Assembly: GCF_009760925.1 (NCBI RefSeq)
Contig: NZ_VRLV01000001.1
Coordinates: 1 to 64,000, forward strand
DNA from: Nonomuraea typhae
Lineage (GTDB): Bacteria; Actinomycetota; Actinomycetes; Streptosporangiales; Streptosporangiaceae
Direction: 5' to 3'
Length of the DNA: 64,000 bases
The notes under the pieces are model-generated. The model saw only the letters and a list, made by a program, of their open reading frames with translations. It was not told the DNA's origin and ran no database searches. This document shows positions 16,264-25,555 of this stretch, in pieces. Each line of letters opens with the position of its first letter. Position 1 is the stretch's first letter. A program made the position numbers and the translations under genes.

Positions 16264-17492
16264 GCGATCCCAAGAACGCGCAGGTGGACCCGCGGCTGCT
16301 GGTGCGCGAGCAGGGCTTCGCCGGATACCTCGGCGAGTTCAGGCGGCGCGTCAGGGGCGGCGAACTCGGCCCGCTGCCGGTGATCATCGGCCTGATCGTC
16401 ATCTGGATCGTCTTCCAGAGCCTCAACGACCGCTTCCTGTCGCCGCAGAACCTGTCGAACCTCAGCGTGGACATCGTCGCCACCGGCCTTATCTCCGTCG
16501 GCATCGTCTTCGTGCTGCTGCTCGGCGAGATCGACCTGTCGGCCGGCGCCGTCAGCGGCGCCTGCGCGGCGGTGCTGGCCGTGCTCAGCGTCAACCAGGG
16601 CTGGAACCCGCTGGCCGCCATCGTCGCCGCGGTCGCCGCGGGCGCGCTCATGGGGCTGCTCCACGGCTTCTTCTTCGCCAAGATCGGGGTGCCGTCGTTC
16701 GTGGTCACGCTGGCCGGCATGCTCGCCTGGACCGGCTTCCAGCTGTGGGTGCTCGGCCCGAACGGCACCATCAACCTGCCGGACGGCCTGGTCTCCAGCC
16801 TGACCGACACCTACTTCGCCTACGTCGTCGCCGCGTACGGCCTGGCCGCGCTGGCCACCGCCGGCTTCCTGGCGGTGTCGCTGGCCGGGAACGCCCGCCG
16901 CCGCGCCGCGGGCGTGCCCTCCCGCACGGTCGGGGACATCGTCTTCCGTACGGCGGTGCTGGCCGTGGTGGCGTTCGGCGCGGCCTATGTCCTCAACCTC
17001 TACCGCGGCCTGCCGCTGGCGCTGCTGATCTTCGCGGCCGTCGTGGTGGTCACCGACTTCGTCCAGCGGCGCACCAAGTACGGCCGCAGCATCTTCGCCG
17101 TCGGCGGCAACATCGAGGCCGCCCGCCGCGCCGGCATCAACGTGGCCTTCATCCGCATGACGGTCTTCGCCGTCTCGGGCGCCTTCGCCGCGCTGGGCGG
17201 CATCTTCGCCGCCTCCCGCATCTCCAGCGCCAGCCAGGCCACCGGCCAGAGCAACGTGCTCATGATGGCCATCGCCGCGGCCGTCATCGGCGGCACCTCG
17301 TTGTTCGGCGGCCGGGGCAGCACCTACTCGGCCCTGCTGGGCATGCTGGTCATCCAGTCGATCGCCTCGGGCATGGCCTTGCAGGGCGTGAGCAACTCCG
17401 TCCAGTTCATGGTGACGGGCGCGGTGCTGCTGGCCGCCGTGGTCATCGACTCGGTCAGCCGCCGCAGCCAGAAGGCCAGCGGGCGGGCCTAG
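16260..17492 (+). CDS. Sugar ABC transporter permease (XylH/RbsC-type)
   Basis: This 410-residue protein has about ten membrane segments and the family loops IDLSAGAVSGACAA, FVVTLAGMLAWTGF, KYGRSIFAVGGNIEAARRAGI and VIGGTSLFGGRGS. GTG 16260 overlaps the ATPase stop by four bases, indicating tight coupling. It forms the membrane channel of the importer encoded with the preceding two genes. No regulator, kinase or isomerase lies next to it, so the exact sugar cannot be told from context. Confidence 0.92.
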   Translation: MSDPKNAQVDPRLLVREQGFAGYLGEFRRRVRGGELGPLPVIIGLIVIWIVFQSLNDRFLSPQNLSNLSVDIVATGLISVGIVFVLLLGEIDLSAGAVSGACAAVLAVLSVNQGWNPLAAIVAAVAAGALMGLLHGFFFAKIGVPSFVVTLAGMLAWTGFQLWVLGPNGTINLPDGLVSSLTDTYFAYVVAAYGLAALATAGFLAVSLAGNARRRAAGVPSRTVGDIVFRTAVLAVVAFGAAYVLNLYRGLPLALLIFAAVVVVTDFVQRRTKYGRSIFAVGGNIEAARRAGINVAFIRMTVFAVSGAFAALGGIFAASRISSASQATGQSNVLMMAIAAAVIGGTSLFGGRGSTYSALLGMLVIQSIASGMALQGVSNSVQFMVTGAVLLAAVVIDSVSRRSQKASGRA

Positions 17493-17524
17493 CCGTACCG
17501 GAGATTGACCGGGATCATGGCCGC

Positions 17525-18298
17525 ATGACGCGTCCAGATCTGAGCCCGGGACGGGCACGGGCCCGTTTCCGCGCGGGGGTGCGGACACCGACGGCCGGAT
17601 GGTGCGCGGGCTGGACCCAGGCCAACCTCATCGCCCTGCCCGAACGCCACGCCGCGGACTTCCGCCGCTTCGCCGAGCTCAACCCGAAGCCCTGCCCCGT
17701 CCTGGACGAGGGCGCGCCCGGCGCGACCTTCACCCGGCTCTTCCCCGGCGACCTGCGCACGGACCTGCCCGGCTACCGCGTCTACCGGGACGGGCGGCCG
17801 GTCGCGGACACGGACGACGTCCTGGAGGAGTGGCGGGAGGACCTGGTCGCCTTCCTGCTCGGGTGCAGCTTCACCTTCGAGGCCGCGCTGATGCGGGCCG
17901 GCGTCCCGGTCAGGCACGTGGAGCTCGGGGTGAACGTGCCGATGTTCCGTACGGCGCTGCCGTGCGAGCCCGCCGGGGTCTTCGCCGGTCCGCTGGTGGT
18001 CTCGATGCGGCCGGTTCCCCGTGCGCTGGTGGCCACCGCCGAGGAGGTCACCGGCCGTTACCCGGCGGTCCACGGCGCGCCGGTTCACGCGGGCGACCCG
18101 AAGGAGCTGGGCATCGAGGACCTCGAGCGGCCGGACTTCGGCGACCCGGTGCCGGTGGCGCCGGGGGAGGTGCCGGTGTTCTGGGCCTGCGGGGTGACGC
18201 CGCAGCTGGCGATCGGGGCGGTGGAGTTCGCGATCGGCCACCTGCCGGGGCACATGGCGATCCTCGACGCCCGGGATGAGGACTTCAGAGTGACTTAG
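17525..18298 (+). CDS. DUF1445 putative hydro-lyase (D-glutamate-cyclase-like)
   Basis: This 257-residue protein begins MTRPDLSPGRARARFRAG. The family's conserved blocks follow: GWCAGWTQANLIALPERHA, LAFLL-type FLLGCSFTFEAALMRAGVPVRH, VPMFRT, GPLVVSMRPVP and PVFWACGVTPQLAI, with HGAPVHAGDP near residue 180. These match UPF0317/DUF1445, which includes mammalian mitochondrial D-glutamate cyclase. Start is ATG 17525, 32 bases after the permease stop. It converges on the UvrA-like gene with a 14-base overlap. Confidence 0.88.
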   Translation: MTRPDLSPGRARARFRAGVRTPTAGWCAGWTQANLIALPERHAADFRRFAELNPKPCPVLDEGAPGATFTRLFPGDLRTDLPGYRVYRDGRPVADTDDVLEEWREDLVAFLLGCSFTFEAALMRAGVPVRHVELGVNVPMFRTALPCEPAGVFAGPLVVSMRPVPRALVATAEEVTGRYPAVHGAPVHAGDPKELGIEDLERPDFGDPVPVAPGEVPVFWACGVTPQLAIGAVEFAIGHLPGHMAILDARDEDFRVT

Positions 18299-20432
18299 CC
18301 AGATATTTCGCCGTATGCGTGTCGGCCTGCGCCAAGTCCTCCGGCGTGCCCTCGAACACCACCCGGCCACCGTGCCGGCCCGCCTCCGGGCCCATGTCGA
18401 TCACCCAGTCGGCGTGCTTGACCACGTCCAGGTCGTGCTCCACCGCGATCACCGTGTTGCCGCCGTCCACCAGCCGGTCCAGCAGCGCCAGCAGCGTGCC
18501 CACGTCGGCCATGTGCAGCCCGGTCGTCGGCTCGTCGAAGACGTACACGTTGCCGCTCTCCCGCAGCCGGTGCGCCAGCTTGAGCCGCTGCCGCTCGCCG
18601 CCCGACAGCGTGCTGAGCGGCTGGCCGATGCTCAGGTAGCCGAGCCCGAGCTCGCCCATCACCCCGAACATCCCGAACACCCGCTCGGCCTCCTCGGCCG
18701 TCATCGCCAGCACGTCGGCGATCGTGCGGCCGTCGAGCCGGTACGACAGCGCCCGCGGGCTGAACCGGCTGCCGCCGCAGGCGTCGCAGACCGAGGTCAC
18801 CGGGTCCATGAACGCCAGGTCCGTCTTGATCACGCCCCTGCCCTCGCACGCCGGGCAGGCGCCGAGCGCGTTGAAGCTGAACCAGCCCGGGTCCACGCCG
18901 TTGGTGGCGGCGAAGCGCCTGCGGATCGGGTCCATGGCGTTGAGGTAGGTGGCGGGCGTGGAGCGGATCGAGCCGCCGATCGGCGACTGGTCGATCGCGA
19001 TGCCCTCGGTGAAGCCCATGAGCGTGCTCTTGCCCGACCCCGCCACCCCGGTCACCGCGGTCAGCACGCCCAGCGGCACCCGCACCGACACGTCGCGCAG
19101 GTTGTGCCGGGAGGCGCCCCGGATCGCCATCCAGCCCGACGGCGTGCGCACGCCCGGCTTGAGCCCGTTCCCGCGGCGCAGCATCCGCCCCGTCAGCGTG
19201 CCGGACGCGCGCAGCCCGGCGACCGGCCCCTCGTAGACCACCTCGCCGCCGGAGGCGCCCGCCCGCGGGCCCATGTCCACCACGTGGTCGGCCAGTTCGA
19301 TGATGCCGCGGTCGTGCTCGACCACGATCACCGTGTTGCCCTTGTCGCGCAGCTCCAGCAGCAGCTCGCCGAGCAGGTGCACGTCGCGCGGGTGCAGGCC
19401 GACGCTCGGCTCGTCGAAGATGTAGGTCAGGCCGCTGAGCGAGGAGCCCAGGTGCCGCACGGTCTTGAGCCGCTGGGCCTCGCCGCCGCTCAGCGTGCCG
19501 GTCTGCCGGTCGAGGCTGAGGTAGCCGAGGCCGACCGCCTCGATCCGGCGCAGCGCCTCGGCCGCCGGCTCGGCCACCGGGTTGCCCAGCCCGTCCAGCG
19601 CCCGGATCAGGTCGCTCGCCTCCATCGCCGCGTAGTCGGCGATGGAGTGCCCGCCGATGCGCGAGGCCAGCGCGGCGGCGTTGAGCCGCGCCCCGCCGCA
19701 CACCTCGCACGGGCCCTCCACCAGCATCTTCCCGGCCGCCACCAGATCCTTGTCCCGCTTGAGGTAGAGCCGGTCGAACCGGTCGACCACGCCCTCGTAG
19801 GTGCCGCGCGCCAGCTTGAAGCCCTCGCCGTGCAGCAGCAGGCGCCACTCCTCGCCGGTGAAGTCGCCCACCGGCTTGTCCATGTCGAACAACCCCGACT
19901 GCTGGTACAGCCCCCACGCGTACGAGCCCACCGGCCACAGCCGCAGCGCGCCCTCGTTGAGCGACAACGAGCGGTCGATGGCCAGGTCGAGGTCGAGCCG
20001 GACGGTCTTGCCCAGGCCGTCGCAGGCGGGGCACATGCCGTGGGGGTCGTTGAAGGAATAGGCGGTCGCCGGTCCCGCGGACGGCTCGCCGTACCTCGAG
20101 AAGAGCACGCGCAGGATCGGGTGGATCTCGGTCATGGTGCCGACCGTGGAGCGGGCGTTGCCGCCGACCGGCTTCTGGTCGACGACCACGGCCGGCGTCA
20201 GGTGGGCCAGCCTCTCGGCGCGCGGGCGCTCGAACTTGGGCAGGCGGTTGCGGATGAAAGCCGTGTACGTCGCGTTCAGCTGCCGCTGCGACTCGGTGGC
20301 GATCGTGCCGAACACCACCGACGACTTGCCCGAGCCCGACACGCCGGTGAAGACGGTCAGCCGCTCCTTGGGCAGGCGCAGCGAGACGTTCTTGAGGTTG
20401 TTCTGCCGCAGGCCGGTCAGTTCGATGTCCAT
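18285..20432 (-). CDS. Short UvrA-like ABC-ATPase (UvrA2 / drug-resistance type)
   Basis: This 715-residue protein is considerably shorter than repair UvrA (about 950). It has two ABC modules: Walker A GVSGSGKSSV (about 33) and GVAGSGKSTL in the second half, with two signatures (LSGGEAQRL, LSGGERQRL). Zinc modules CPACDGLG, CEVCGGARL, CPACEGRG and CDACGGSRF are retained. ATG 20432 is chosen because GAGGAG precedes it; a GTG lies two codons upstream. Proteins of this size in actinomycetes include self-resistance factors such as DrrC. Divergent TetR repressor and operators suggest induction by a DNA-binding compound. Confidence 0.9.
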   Translation of the reverse strand: MDIELTGLRQNNLKNVSLRLPKERLTVFTGVSGSGKSSVVFGTIATESQRQLNATYTAFIRNRLPKFERPRAERLAHLTPAVVVDQKPVGGNARSTVGTMTEIHPILRVLFSRYGEPSAGPATAYSFNDPHGMCPACDGLGKTVRLDLDLAIDRSLSLNEGALRLWPVGSYAWGLYQQSGLFDMDKPVGDFTGEEWRLLLHGEGFKLARGTYEGVVDRFDRLYLKRDKDLVAAGKMLVEGPCEVCGGARLNAAALASRIGGHSIADYAAMEASDLIRALDGLGNPVAEPAAEALRRIEAVGLGYLSLDRQTGTLSGGEAQRLKTVRHLGSSLSGLTYIFDEPSVGLHPRDVHLLGELLLELRDKGNTVIVVEHDRGIIELADHVVDMGPRAGASGGEVVYEGPVAGLRASGTLTGRMLRRGNGLKPGVRTPSGWMAIRGASRHNLRDVSVRVPLGVLTAVTGVAGSGKSTLMGFTEGIAIDQSPIGGSIRSTPATYLNAMDPIRRRFAATNGVDPGWFSFNALGACPACEGRGVIKTDLAFMDPVTSVCDACGGSRFSPRALSYRLDGRTIADVLAMTAEEAERVFGMFGVMGELGLGYLSIGQPLSTLSGGERQRLKLAHRLRESGNVYVFDEPTTGLHMADVGTLLALLDRLVDGGNTVIAVEHDLDVVKHADWVIDMGPEAGRHGGRVVFEGTPEDLAQADTHTAKYLAKSL

Positions 20433-20443
20433 GGGCACTCCTC

Positions 20444-20476
20444 ATAGCTTTAGCTAACACCTATAGCTTAAGCTAT
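20444..20476. promoter_or_regulatory. TetR operator pair between uvrA-like gene and tetR
   Basis: ATAGCTTAAGCTAT (20463-20476) is a perfect 14-base palindrome that overlaps the tetR ATG at 20475. A near copy, ATAGCTTTAGCTAA (20444-20457), lies 19 bases away on the UvrA-like side. Both are strikingly AT-rich for this genome. Position predicts repression of both divergent genes by the TetR product. Confidence 0.75.
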
Positions 20477-21092
20477 GCCTGTGACAGACAGACGAGCCCG
20501 CCGCCGGGCGGAGACGCAGGAGGAGATCCTGCGCATCTCCCTGGAGGTGATGGCGGCCGACGGCGTGGCCGCGCTGAGCATGGCCACCGTGGCCCGGCGC
20601 CTCGGCATCCAGCCGCCCTCGCTGTACAAGTACGTCCCGTCGCGGGCGGCCGTCTACGACGCGCTGTTCGAGCGCGGCCAGCACGGCTACCTCCAGGCGG
20701 TACGGCAGGCCGCGGAGGGCATGGAACCCGGCCTGGCCGCCATGGGCGCCTCCCTGGAGGCCGGAGCCCGCTGGATCATGGCCAACCAGGTGCTCGCCCA
20801 GTTGCTCTTCTGGCGGCCGGTGCCCGGCTTCCACCCCTCCGAGCAGGCGTACGCGCCCGCCCTGGCCATCCGGCGGCACTTCGCCACGCTCATCGAGGGC
20901 GCGGCCGCCCGCGGCGAGGTCGCCCCCGAGGCGGCGGGGGAGCAGGGCCTCGCCCTGGCCGCCAGCCTGATCGCCGGCGTGGTCTCCCAGCAGCTCGCCA
21001 ACCAGCCGGACGCCACCTACGAGGACGGCGTCTTCACCCGGCTGGTGCCGCGTCTGACGGAGGTGTTCGCGGCGGCATACCCGCCGCGGTGA
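20475..21092 (+). CDS. TetR family repressor
   Basis: This 205-residue protein has a TetR HTH in residues 10-55 ([51 protein letters not shown]). The ligand-binding C-terminal domain resembles the TetR_C_33/WHG type ([17 protein letters not shown]). It is divergent from the UvrA-like ATPase with two inverted repeats between them, one spanning its own start codon. Its stop-proximal region overlaps the convergent kinase-like gene (21034) by 59 bases. Confidence 0.9.
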   Translation: MPVTDRRARRRAETQEEILRISLEVMAADGVAALSMATVARRLGIQPPSLYKYVPSRAAVYDALFERGQHGYLQAVRQAAEGMEPGLAAMGASLEAGARWIMANQVLAQLLFWRPVPGFHPSEQAYAPALAIRRHFATLIEGAAARGEVAPEAAGEQGLALAASLIAGVVSQQLANQPDATYEDGVFTRLVPRLTEVFAAAYPPR

Positions 21093-21630
21093 GCTGCTCG
21101 CCGATCGCCGGCGCGCCCCGCCGGTTGTCGATCTCGAGATGCGGTACGGCCGGCGGCTCGTCCACCCGGATCGCCTTCAAATAGGCGTCGAAGGCGGCCA
21201 GCTTGCCCGCGTCCCGCGCCAGGCCCCGCGCCTCCAGGCGCGCCCGCAGGGCAGGGCCGTCGGAGCGGACCCAGAGCAGGTGCGCCGGGCCGCCGCCCAG
21301 TTCCTCCACCCACCGGGCCCACAACCGCGCCGAGTGCACCTGCGAGGTGAACGGGCCCTCCAGCATCACCGGGCAGCCGTGGCCCCTGATCGCCCGGGCC
21401 AGCCGGGTCAGCCCGCCGTACTCGTGCACCTTGACGTGCTCGTCGTACCATGGGCCCTCCCGCTCGCCCGGCGGCCGGCCGTACACGCTGAGCAGTTCCG
21501 CGACGAAGCCGCCGTAGACGGTGTCCTTGTCCAGCAGCGCCGGCACGGGCGCGAGGCGGGCCAGCAGCGTGGCGGCGACGGTGGACTTGCCCGCGCCGGG
21601 CGGGCCGCTGATCACCCAGACAGGAACCAC
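21034..21630 (-). CDS. P-loop AAA/kinase-like ATPase
   Basis: The frame is long but the fold starts at the GTG at 21630 ([20 protein letters not shown]), giving 198 residues. Walker A is [20 protein letters not shown] resembles the substrate-lid start of small-molecule kinases. Later come [29 protein letters not shown] and DAYLK with LEIDNRR near the end. The arrangement fits zeta-toxin/chloramphenicol-phosphotransferase/AAA_33-type small kinases. Substrate unknown. The 3' end overlaps tetR, convergent. Confidence 0.75.
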   Translation of the reverse strand: MVPVWVISGPPGAGKSTVAATLLARLAPVPALLDKDTVYGGFVAELLSVYGRPPGEREGPWYDEHVKVHEYGGLTRLARAIRGHGCPVMLEGPFTSQVHSARLWARWVEELGGGPAHLLWVRSDGPALRARLEARGLARDAGKLAAFDAYLKAIRVDEPPAVPHLEIDNRRGAPAIGEQLTAAGMPPRTPPSDAAPAG

Positions 21631-21715
21631 GAGGCCAGAGCCTACGCGGATCTGCGTACCCGGAGGCCGCTCACCGGCGGACGACCCGCGCGCGCCGCCC
21701 GGCCAGGCTTGGCGC

Positions 21716-22981
21716 ATGCTGACCCTGTTCGCCCGCGCGTTCCGCGTCCCGGAGCTGCGCAAGAAGATGCTGTTCACGCTGAGCCTCCTCGTGCTCTTCC
21801 GGTTCGGGCAGGTCCTGCCCTCGCCCGGCGTGGACGTCGTGGCGGTGCAGCGCTGCCTCGGCGCGGCGCGCGGCGGGCTGGCGGAGATGATGCAGCTGTT
21901 CAGCGGCGGGGCGATGCTCAAGCTGTCGGTGTTCGCGCTCGGGGTGATGCCCTACATCACGGCCAGCATCGTCATGCAGCTCATGGCGGTGCTCATCCCC
22001 CGGCTGGAGCTGATGCGCAAGGCGGGCGAACAGCAGAAGATCACCCAGTACACCCGCTACCTGACGGTCGGGCTGGCCGTGCTCAACGCCACCACCGTCG
22101 TGGCGCTGGCCAGGACCGGGCAGTTGTTCCCCGGTTGCCAGGAGCGGGTGCTGCGGGACGACGGCCTGCTCGGCCTGCTCGTGCTGGTCGCCGTCATGGT
22201 CGCCGGCACCTGCGCGGTCATGTGGCTGGGCGAGCTGATCACCGACCGGGGCATCGGCAACGGGATGTCGCTGCTCATGTTCACGCAGGTCGTCGCGGTC
22301 TTCCCGGCCTACATGTCGACGATCTTCCAGATGAGCGCCTTCGCCGCCGTGATCATCCTGGTCTCCGGCGTCTTCCTCGTCGCGGCGGTGGTGTTCATGG
22401 AGCAGGCCCAGCGGCGCATCCCCGTGCAGTACGCCAGACGCATGATCGGCAGCCGCACCTACGGCAACACCAGCACCTACATCCCGCTGAAGGTCAACCA
22501 GGCCGGCATCGTGCCGGTCATCTTCACCGCCTCGCTGCTCTACGTCCCGACCCTCTTCGCCGGGCAGCTGCCCTGGCTCGCGCCCTACCTCCAGGGCGAC
22601 CACCCGCTCTACATGACCGGCTATTTCGCGCTCATCGTGGCCTTCGCCTACTTCTACGTCTCCCTCACCTTCAACGCCCAGGAGGTGGCCGACCAGATGC
22701 GGCGCTACGGCGGCTTCGTGCCCGGCATCCGGCCGGGCCGGCCGACCGCCGGCTATCTGTCGTACGTGCTGTCGCGGCTCACCGCCCCCGGCTCCCTCTA
22801 CCTCGGCGTGCTCGCGCTGCTGCCGCTGGTCGCCTTCGCGCTGCTGCGCGACCCGTCCACCCAGCAGAACTTCCCGTTCGGCGGCACCAGCGTGCTCATC
22901 ATGGTCGGCGTCGGGCTCGAGACCGTGAAGCAGGTCGAATACCAGCTCCTGCAGCGCAACTACGAGCGCCTGCTCACGTAG
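21716..22981 (+). CDS. secY: Orphan SecY preprotein translocase subunit
   Basis: This 421-residue protein has about ten membrane helices and clear SecY signatures: [50 protein letters not shown], the plug/helix-5 region [22 protein letters not shown]-type [38 protein letters not shown] and [14 protein letters not shown]. It is not in the ribosomal spc operon; neighbours are a kinase-like ATPase and a two-component system. The sequence is full-length. It is probably a second SecY, since a normal actinomycete also has the spc copy outside this window. Confidence 0.92.
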   Translation: MLTLFARAFRVPELRKKMLFTLSLLVLFRFGQVLPSPGVDVVAVQRCLGAARGGLAEMMQLFSGGAMLKLSVFALGVMPYITASIVMQLMAVLIPRLELMRKAGEQQKITQYTRYLTVGLAVLNATTVVALARTGQLFPGCQERVLRDDGLLGLLVLVAVMVAGTCAVMWLGELITDRGIGNGMSLLMFTQVVAVFPAYMSTIFQMSAFAAVIILVSGVFLVAAVVFMEQAQRRIPVQYARRMIGSRTYGNTSTYIPLKVNQAGIVPVIFTASLLYVPTLFAGQLPWLAPYLQGDHPLYMTGYFALIVAFAYFYVSLTFNAQEVADQMRRYGGFVPGIRPGRPTAGYLSYVLSRLTAPGSLYLGVLALLPLVAFALLRDPSTQQNFPFGGTSVLIMVGVGLETVKQVEYQLLQRNYERLLT

Positions 22982-23651
22982 GCGGCGCCAGCCCCGCCCG
23001 CATCGCGAACACCACCAGCTGGGCGCGGTCGCGGGCGTGCAGCTTCACCATCGCCCTGCTCACGTGGGTGCGCACGGTGTCCCGGCTGATCGTCAGCTCC
23101 CTGGCGATCTCCTCGTTCGAGCGCCCGGTCGCCACCCACGCCACCAGCTCCCGCTCGCGCGGCGTCAGCCGCTCGACCCCCGCCACCGGCGCGGCCCCCG
23201 CGTGGCGGCCGAACATGCCGATGACCTTCCGCGTGATCGCCGGCGACAGCAGCGCCTCACCCGCCGCCACCACCCGGACCGCGCTCACCAGCTCGTCCGG
23301 CGCGCCGTCCTTCAGCACGAAGCCGCTCGCGCCCGCCTGCAGCGCCGCGAAGACGTACTCGTCCACCGCGAACGTCGTCACCACCACGACCCTGACGCCG
23401 CTCAGCTCCGGGTCGCCGGCGATCGCCCTGAGCGTCTCCACGCCGTCCATGCCGGGCATGCGGATGTCCAGCAGCAGCACGTCGGGGCGGGTCTCCTTCA
23501 GCAGCGTCAGCGCCTGGACGCCGTCGGCCGCCTCGCCCACGCACGCAAGGTCCGCCTCCCGCTCGATCAGCGCCCGCAACCCCATCCGCACGACCGCCTG
23601 GTCGTCGGCCACCGCGACCCGGATCACCGCCCCGGCGGGCTCCGGGGTCAC
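22974..23651 (-). CDS. NarL/LuxR-type response regulator
   Basis: This 225-residue protein has a receiver domain with acidic pair ADDQ, phosphoacceptor Asp62 in LLLDIRMPGMDG, Thr in VVTTF and Lys in FVLKDGA. The LuxR helix-turn-helix follows (LTPRERELVAWVATGRSNEE, IARELTISRDTVRTHVSRAM). All switch residues are intact. Its start overlaps the histidine kinase stop by four bases. It converges on secY with an 8-base overlap of stops. Confidence 0.93.
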   Translation of the reverse strand: MTPEPAGAVIRVAVADDQAVVRMGLRALIEREADLACVGEAADGVQALTLLKETRPDVLLLDIRMPGMDGVETLRAIAGDPELSGVRVVVVTTFAVDEYVFAALQAGASGFVLKDGAPDELVSAVRVVAAGEALLSPAITRKVIGMFGRHAGAAPVAGVERLTPRERELVAWVATGRSNEEIARELTISRDTVRTHVSRAMVKLHARDRAQLVVFAMRAGLAPPT

Positions 23652-24511
23652 CCGCGGCTACCGGCGCGCGGGAACCTGGCCACGACCCGGAACCCGCCGC
23701 CCTCACGCGGACCGGCGGCGAACTGGCCGCCGGCGGCCTGGACCCGGGCCCGCATCCCGCTCAGCCCCCTGCCCTCCGCCGCGCCCGAGCCGCCCCTGCC
23801 GCGATCGGCCACCTCGACGGTGAACACGCCGGGGTCGTCGGCCAGTCGTACCAGGGCGCGGGTGGGGCCCGCGTGGCGCAGCACGTTCGTCAGCGACTCG
23901 CGCACCACCTTGTAGACGGCCGGGCTCAGCTCGGCGGGCACCTCCGGCTCGGCGGGCTCGAGATCGACCGGCAGCCCGGCCGCCCGCACGCCGTCGATCA
24001 GCCCCGGCAGCTCGCCGGTCGCCTCGATGCCGTCGAGCGCCGCCCTGAGCTGGCCCAGCGCCCGCGTGCTCGTCTCCTTGATGGCCAGCAGCGAGGCGCG
24101 GGCCTGCTCCGGGTTCTCGTCGAGGGTGACCAGGGCCAGCCCCGCCTGCATGGCGATCGCCGCCAGCCCGTGGCCCGCCGCGTCGTGCACCTCTCCGGCG
24201 AGCCTGGCCCGCTCCTTGGCCAGCACGTCCTGCCGCGCGGCCATGCCCCACGTCTTGTACGGCGCCGGCCGTACCGCATCGTCCGCGGCGGGGCGGGCGG
24301 CGAACTCGGGAGCAGGGGCGTCGAGGAGGAGCGTTTGCGCGGCGTCGGCCGCCGGGTCGTGCGGGCGGGCCTGGGCGGCGGCCTCGGCCGCGGCGGCCTG
24401 GGCGTGGGCCAGGCCGCTGAACGACCACGGGACGGCCAGCCAGCCCGCCCACGCCAGCACGACGACCGCGGGCAGGTCGCTCAGCTTGGGCAGGCGGGGG
24501 AGCTTGCTCAC
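23648..24511 (-). CDS. HisKA_3 sensor histidine kinase with minimal sensor
   Basis: This 287-residue kinase has one N-terminal membrane segment (residues about 13-35) and an Ala-rich linker with no recognisable sensor domain. The HisKA_3 dimerisation box follows: RARLAGEVHDAAGHGLAAIA, with the phosphoacceptor His at 109. The HATPase shows VVRESLTNVLRHAG (N-box) and GRGLSGMRARV (G-box). Usual family members have four to six membrane helices, so this one looks sensor-reduced. It may sense through its single helix or a partner protein. It is paired with the response regulator downstream. Confidence 0.9.
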   Translation of the reverse strand: MSKLPRLPKLSDLPAVVVLAWAGWLAVPWSFSGLAHAQAAAAEAAAQARPHDPAADAAQTLLLDAPAPEFAARPAADDAVRPAPYKTWGMAARQDVLAKERARLAGEVHDAAGHGLAAIAMQAGLALVTLDENPEQARASLLAIKETSTRALGQLRAALDGIEATGELPGLIDGVRAAGLPVDLEPAEPEVPAELSPAVYKVVRESLTNVLRHAGPTRALVRLADDPGVFTVEVADRGRGGSGAAEGRGLSGMRARVQAAGGQFAAGPREGGGFRVVARFPRAGSRG

Positions 24512-24531
24512 CCCACGATCCTAGCCAGTCG

Positions 24532-25446
24532 TCAGCCGGTGCCGGTGAGCCAACGCAGCGGGTTTCCGTGCGTGATGAGGCGCAGGGTCTCGTCCGGGAC
24601 GCCGGCCTCGCACAGCCGGGGCAGGAGCGTGTGGAACACGTGCGCGTACCCGGGGCCCTCGTAGCGCTGGAGCTGGGCGACGCGGCCGAGGCCGCTGCCG
24701 AGCAGGAGGCGGCCGGCGTGGCCGTCCTCGATGAGGCCGAGCGCGAGGCGGGCCGCCTGCTCTGGGCCGTGACCGAGGGAGGAGATCGACACGTAGGCGC
24801 CGGACTCGGCGATCTTGCGGGCGGCGCCGAGGTCGGCGTCGGCGTAGCCGACGCTCACGCGCTCGGCGGGCAGGCCCTGGCCGAGGAGGATCTCCAGCAG
24901 GCCCATCGGGCTCTGGCCGTGGGTGGCGACGGGCAGCCGCGAGGAGCGTGAGGCGCGGGCGGCGGCGATGAGCGCGCGCTCCTCGGCGGGGGTGGGCTCC
25001 TCGCCCCAGCAGCCGACCTCGCCGATGACGCCGGGGAAGACGCCGCTGCCGTCGAGTCCGGAGGTGATCTCGCTCATCAGGCGGGCGGTCAGCTCCTCGA
25101 CGCTCGCGTCGCGGATCGAGCTGAACGGCTCGGCGTACAGGCCGGTGGCGGCGATGACGGGCACGCGGCTGCCCGCGGCCATGCGGGCGAGGGAGGCGGC
25201 GTCGCGGCCCATGCCCAGGCAGGTGAGATCCACGACCAGGCCGAGGCCGTCCTGCCGGCGCAGGGCGCGCAGTTCCTCGGTGACCGTGCGCTCCTCGTCG
25301 AGCCAGCGATGGGGGTCGGAGTCGATGCCGACCGCCCAGCGCATGTCGGTGCGCAGGTGCTCACGGGGGAGAACGGCACCGGTGATCGCGGCCGCGCGGA
25401 GCGGGCCGGTGACGGTGCGAAGCATAACCTCGGGCATGCCAGACAT
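24532..25446 (-). CDS. Phosphotriesterase-family protein lacking most metal ligands
   Basis: This 304-residue amidohydrolase-fold protein is recognisable by TVTGPLRAAAITGAVLPREHL near the N-terminus, VDLTCLGMGRD, VIAATGLY, GVIGEVGCWGE, THGQSP and THGNPLRWL. The first ligand pair, normally HEH, is REH; the usual GH-x-D is SVGYADAD (Tyr for His); and the C-terminal catalytic Asp segment reads LLLGSGLGR. Metal binding is therefore doubtful. It may be non-catalytic or use another chemistry. Compare the intact paralogue at 42106. An internal ATG at 25437 is a possible start. Confidence 0.8.
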   Translation of the reverse strand: MSGMPEVMLRTVTGPLRAAAITGAVLPREHLRTDMRWAVGIDSDPHRWLDEERTVTEELRALRRQDGLGLVVDLTCLGMGRDAASLARMAAGSRVPVIAATGLYAEPFSSIRDASVEELTARLMSEITSGLDGSGVFPGVIGEVGCWGEEPTPAEERALIAAARASRSSRLPVATHGQSPMGLLEILLGQGLPAERVSVGYADADLGAARKIAESGAYVSISSLGHGPEQAARLALGLIEDGHAGRLLLGSGLGRVAQLQRYEGPGYAHVFHTLLPRLCEAGVPDETLRLITHGNPLRWLTGTG

Positions 25447-25555
25447 TAACCGATATTTGCCGCTGGACGCTGGTTTCGGGGTGAAGATCTACCTGCAAGG
25501 GAAGTGAAAGCCGCGCCGCTATCCTGGAGGAAACATCGACAGGTCCGGGGGGATC

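Noticed and set aside
16745..17524. Upstream extension of the DUF1445 gene frame
   Set aside because: It is the shadow of the sugar permease; the DUF1445 family start fits ATG 17525.
21139..23823. 894-codon plus-strand ORF
   Set aside because: Runs through secY in another frame and antisense to the two-component genes; Arg/Ala/Pro-rich with no recognisable domain.
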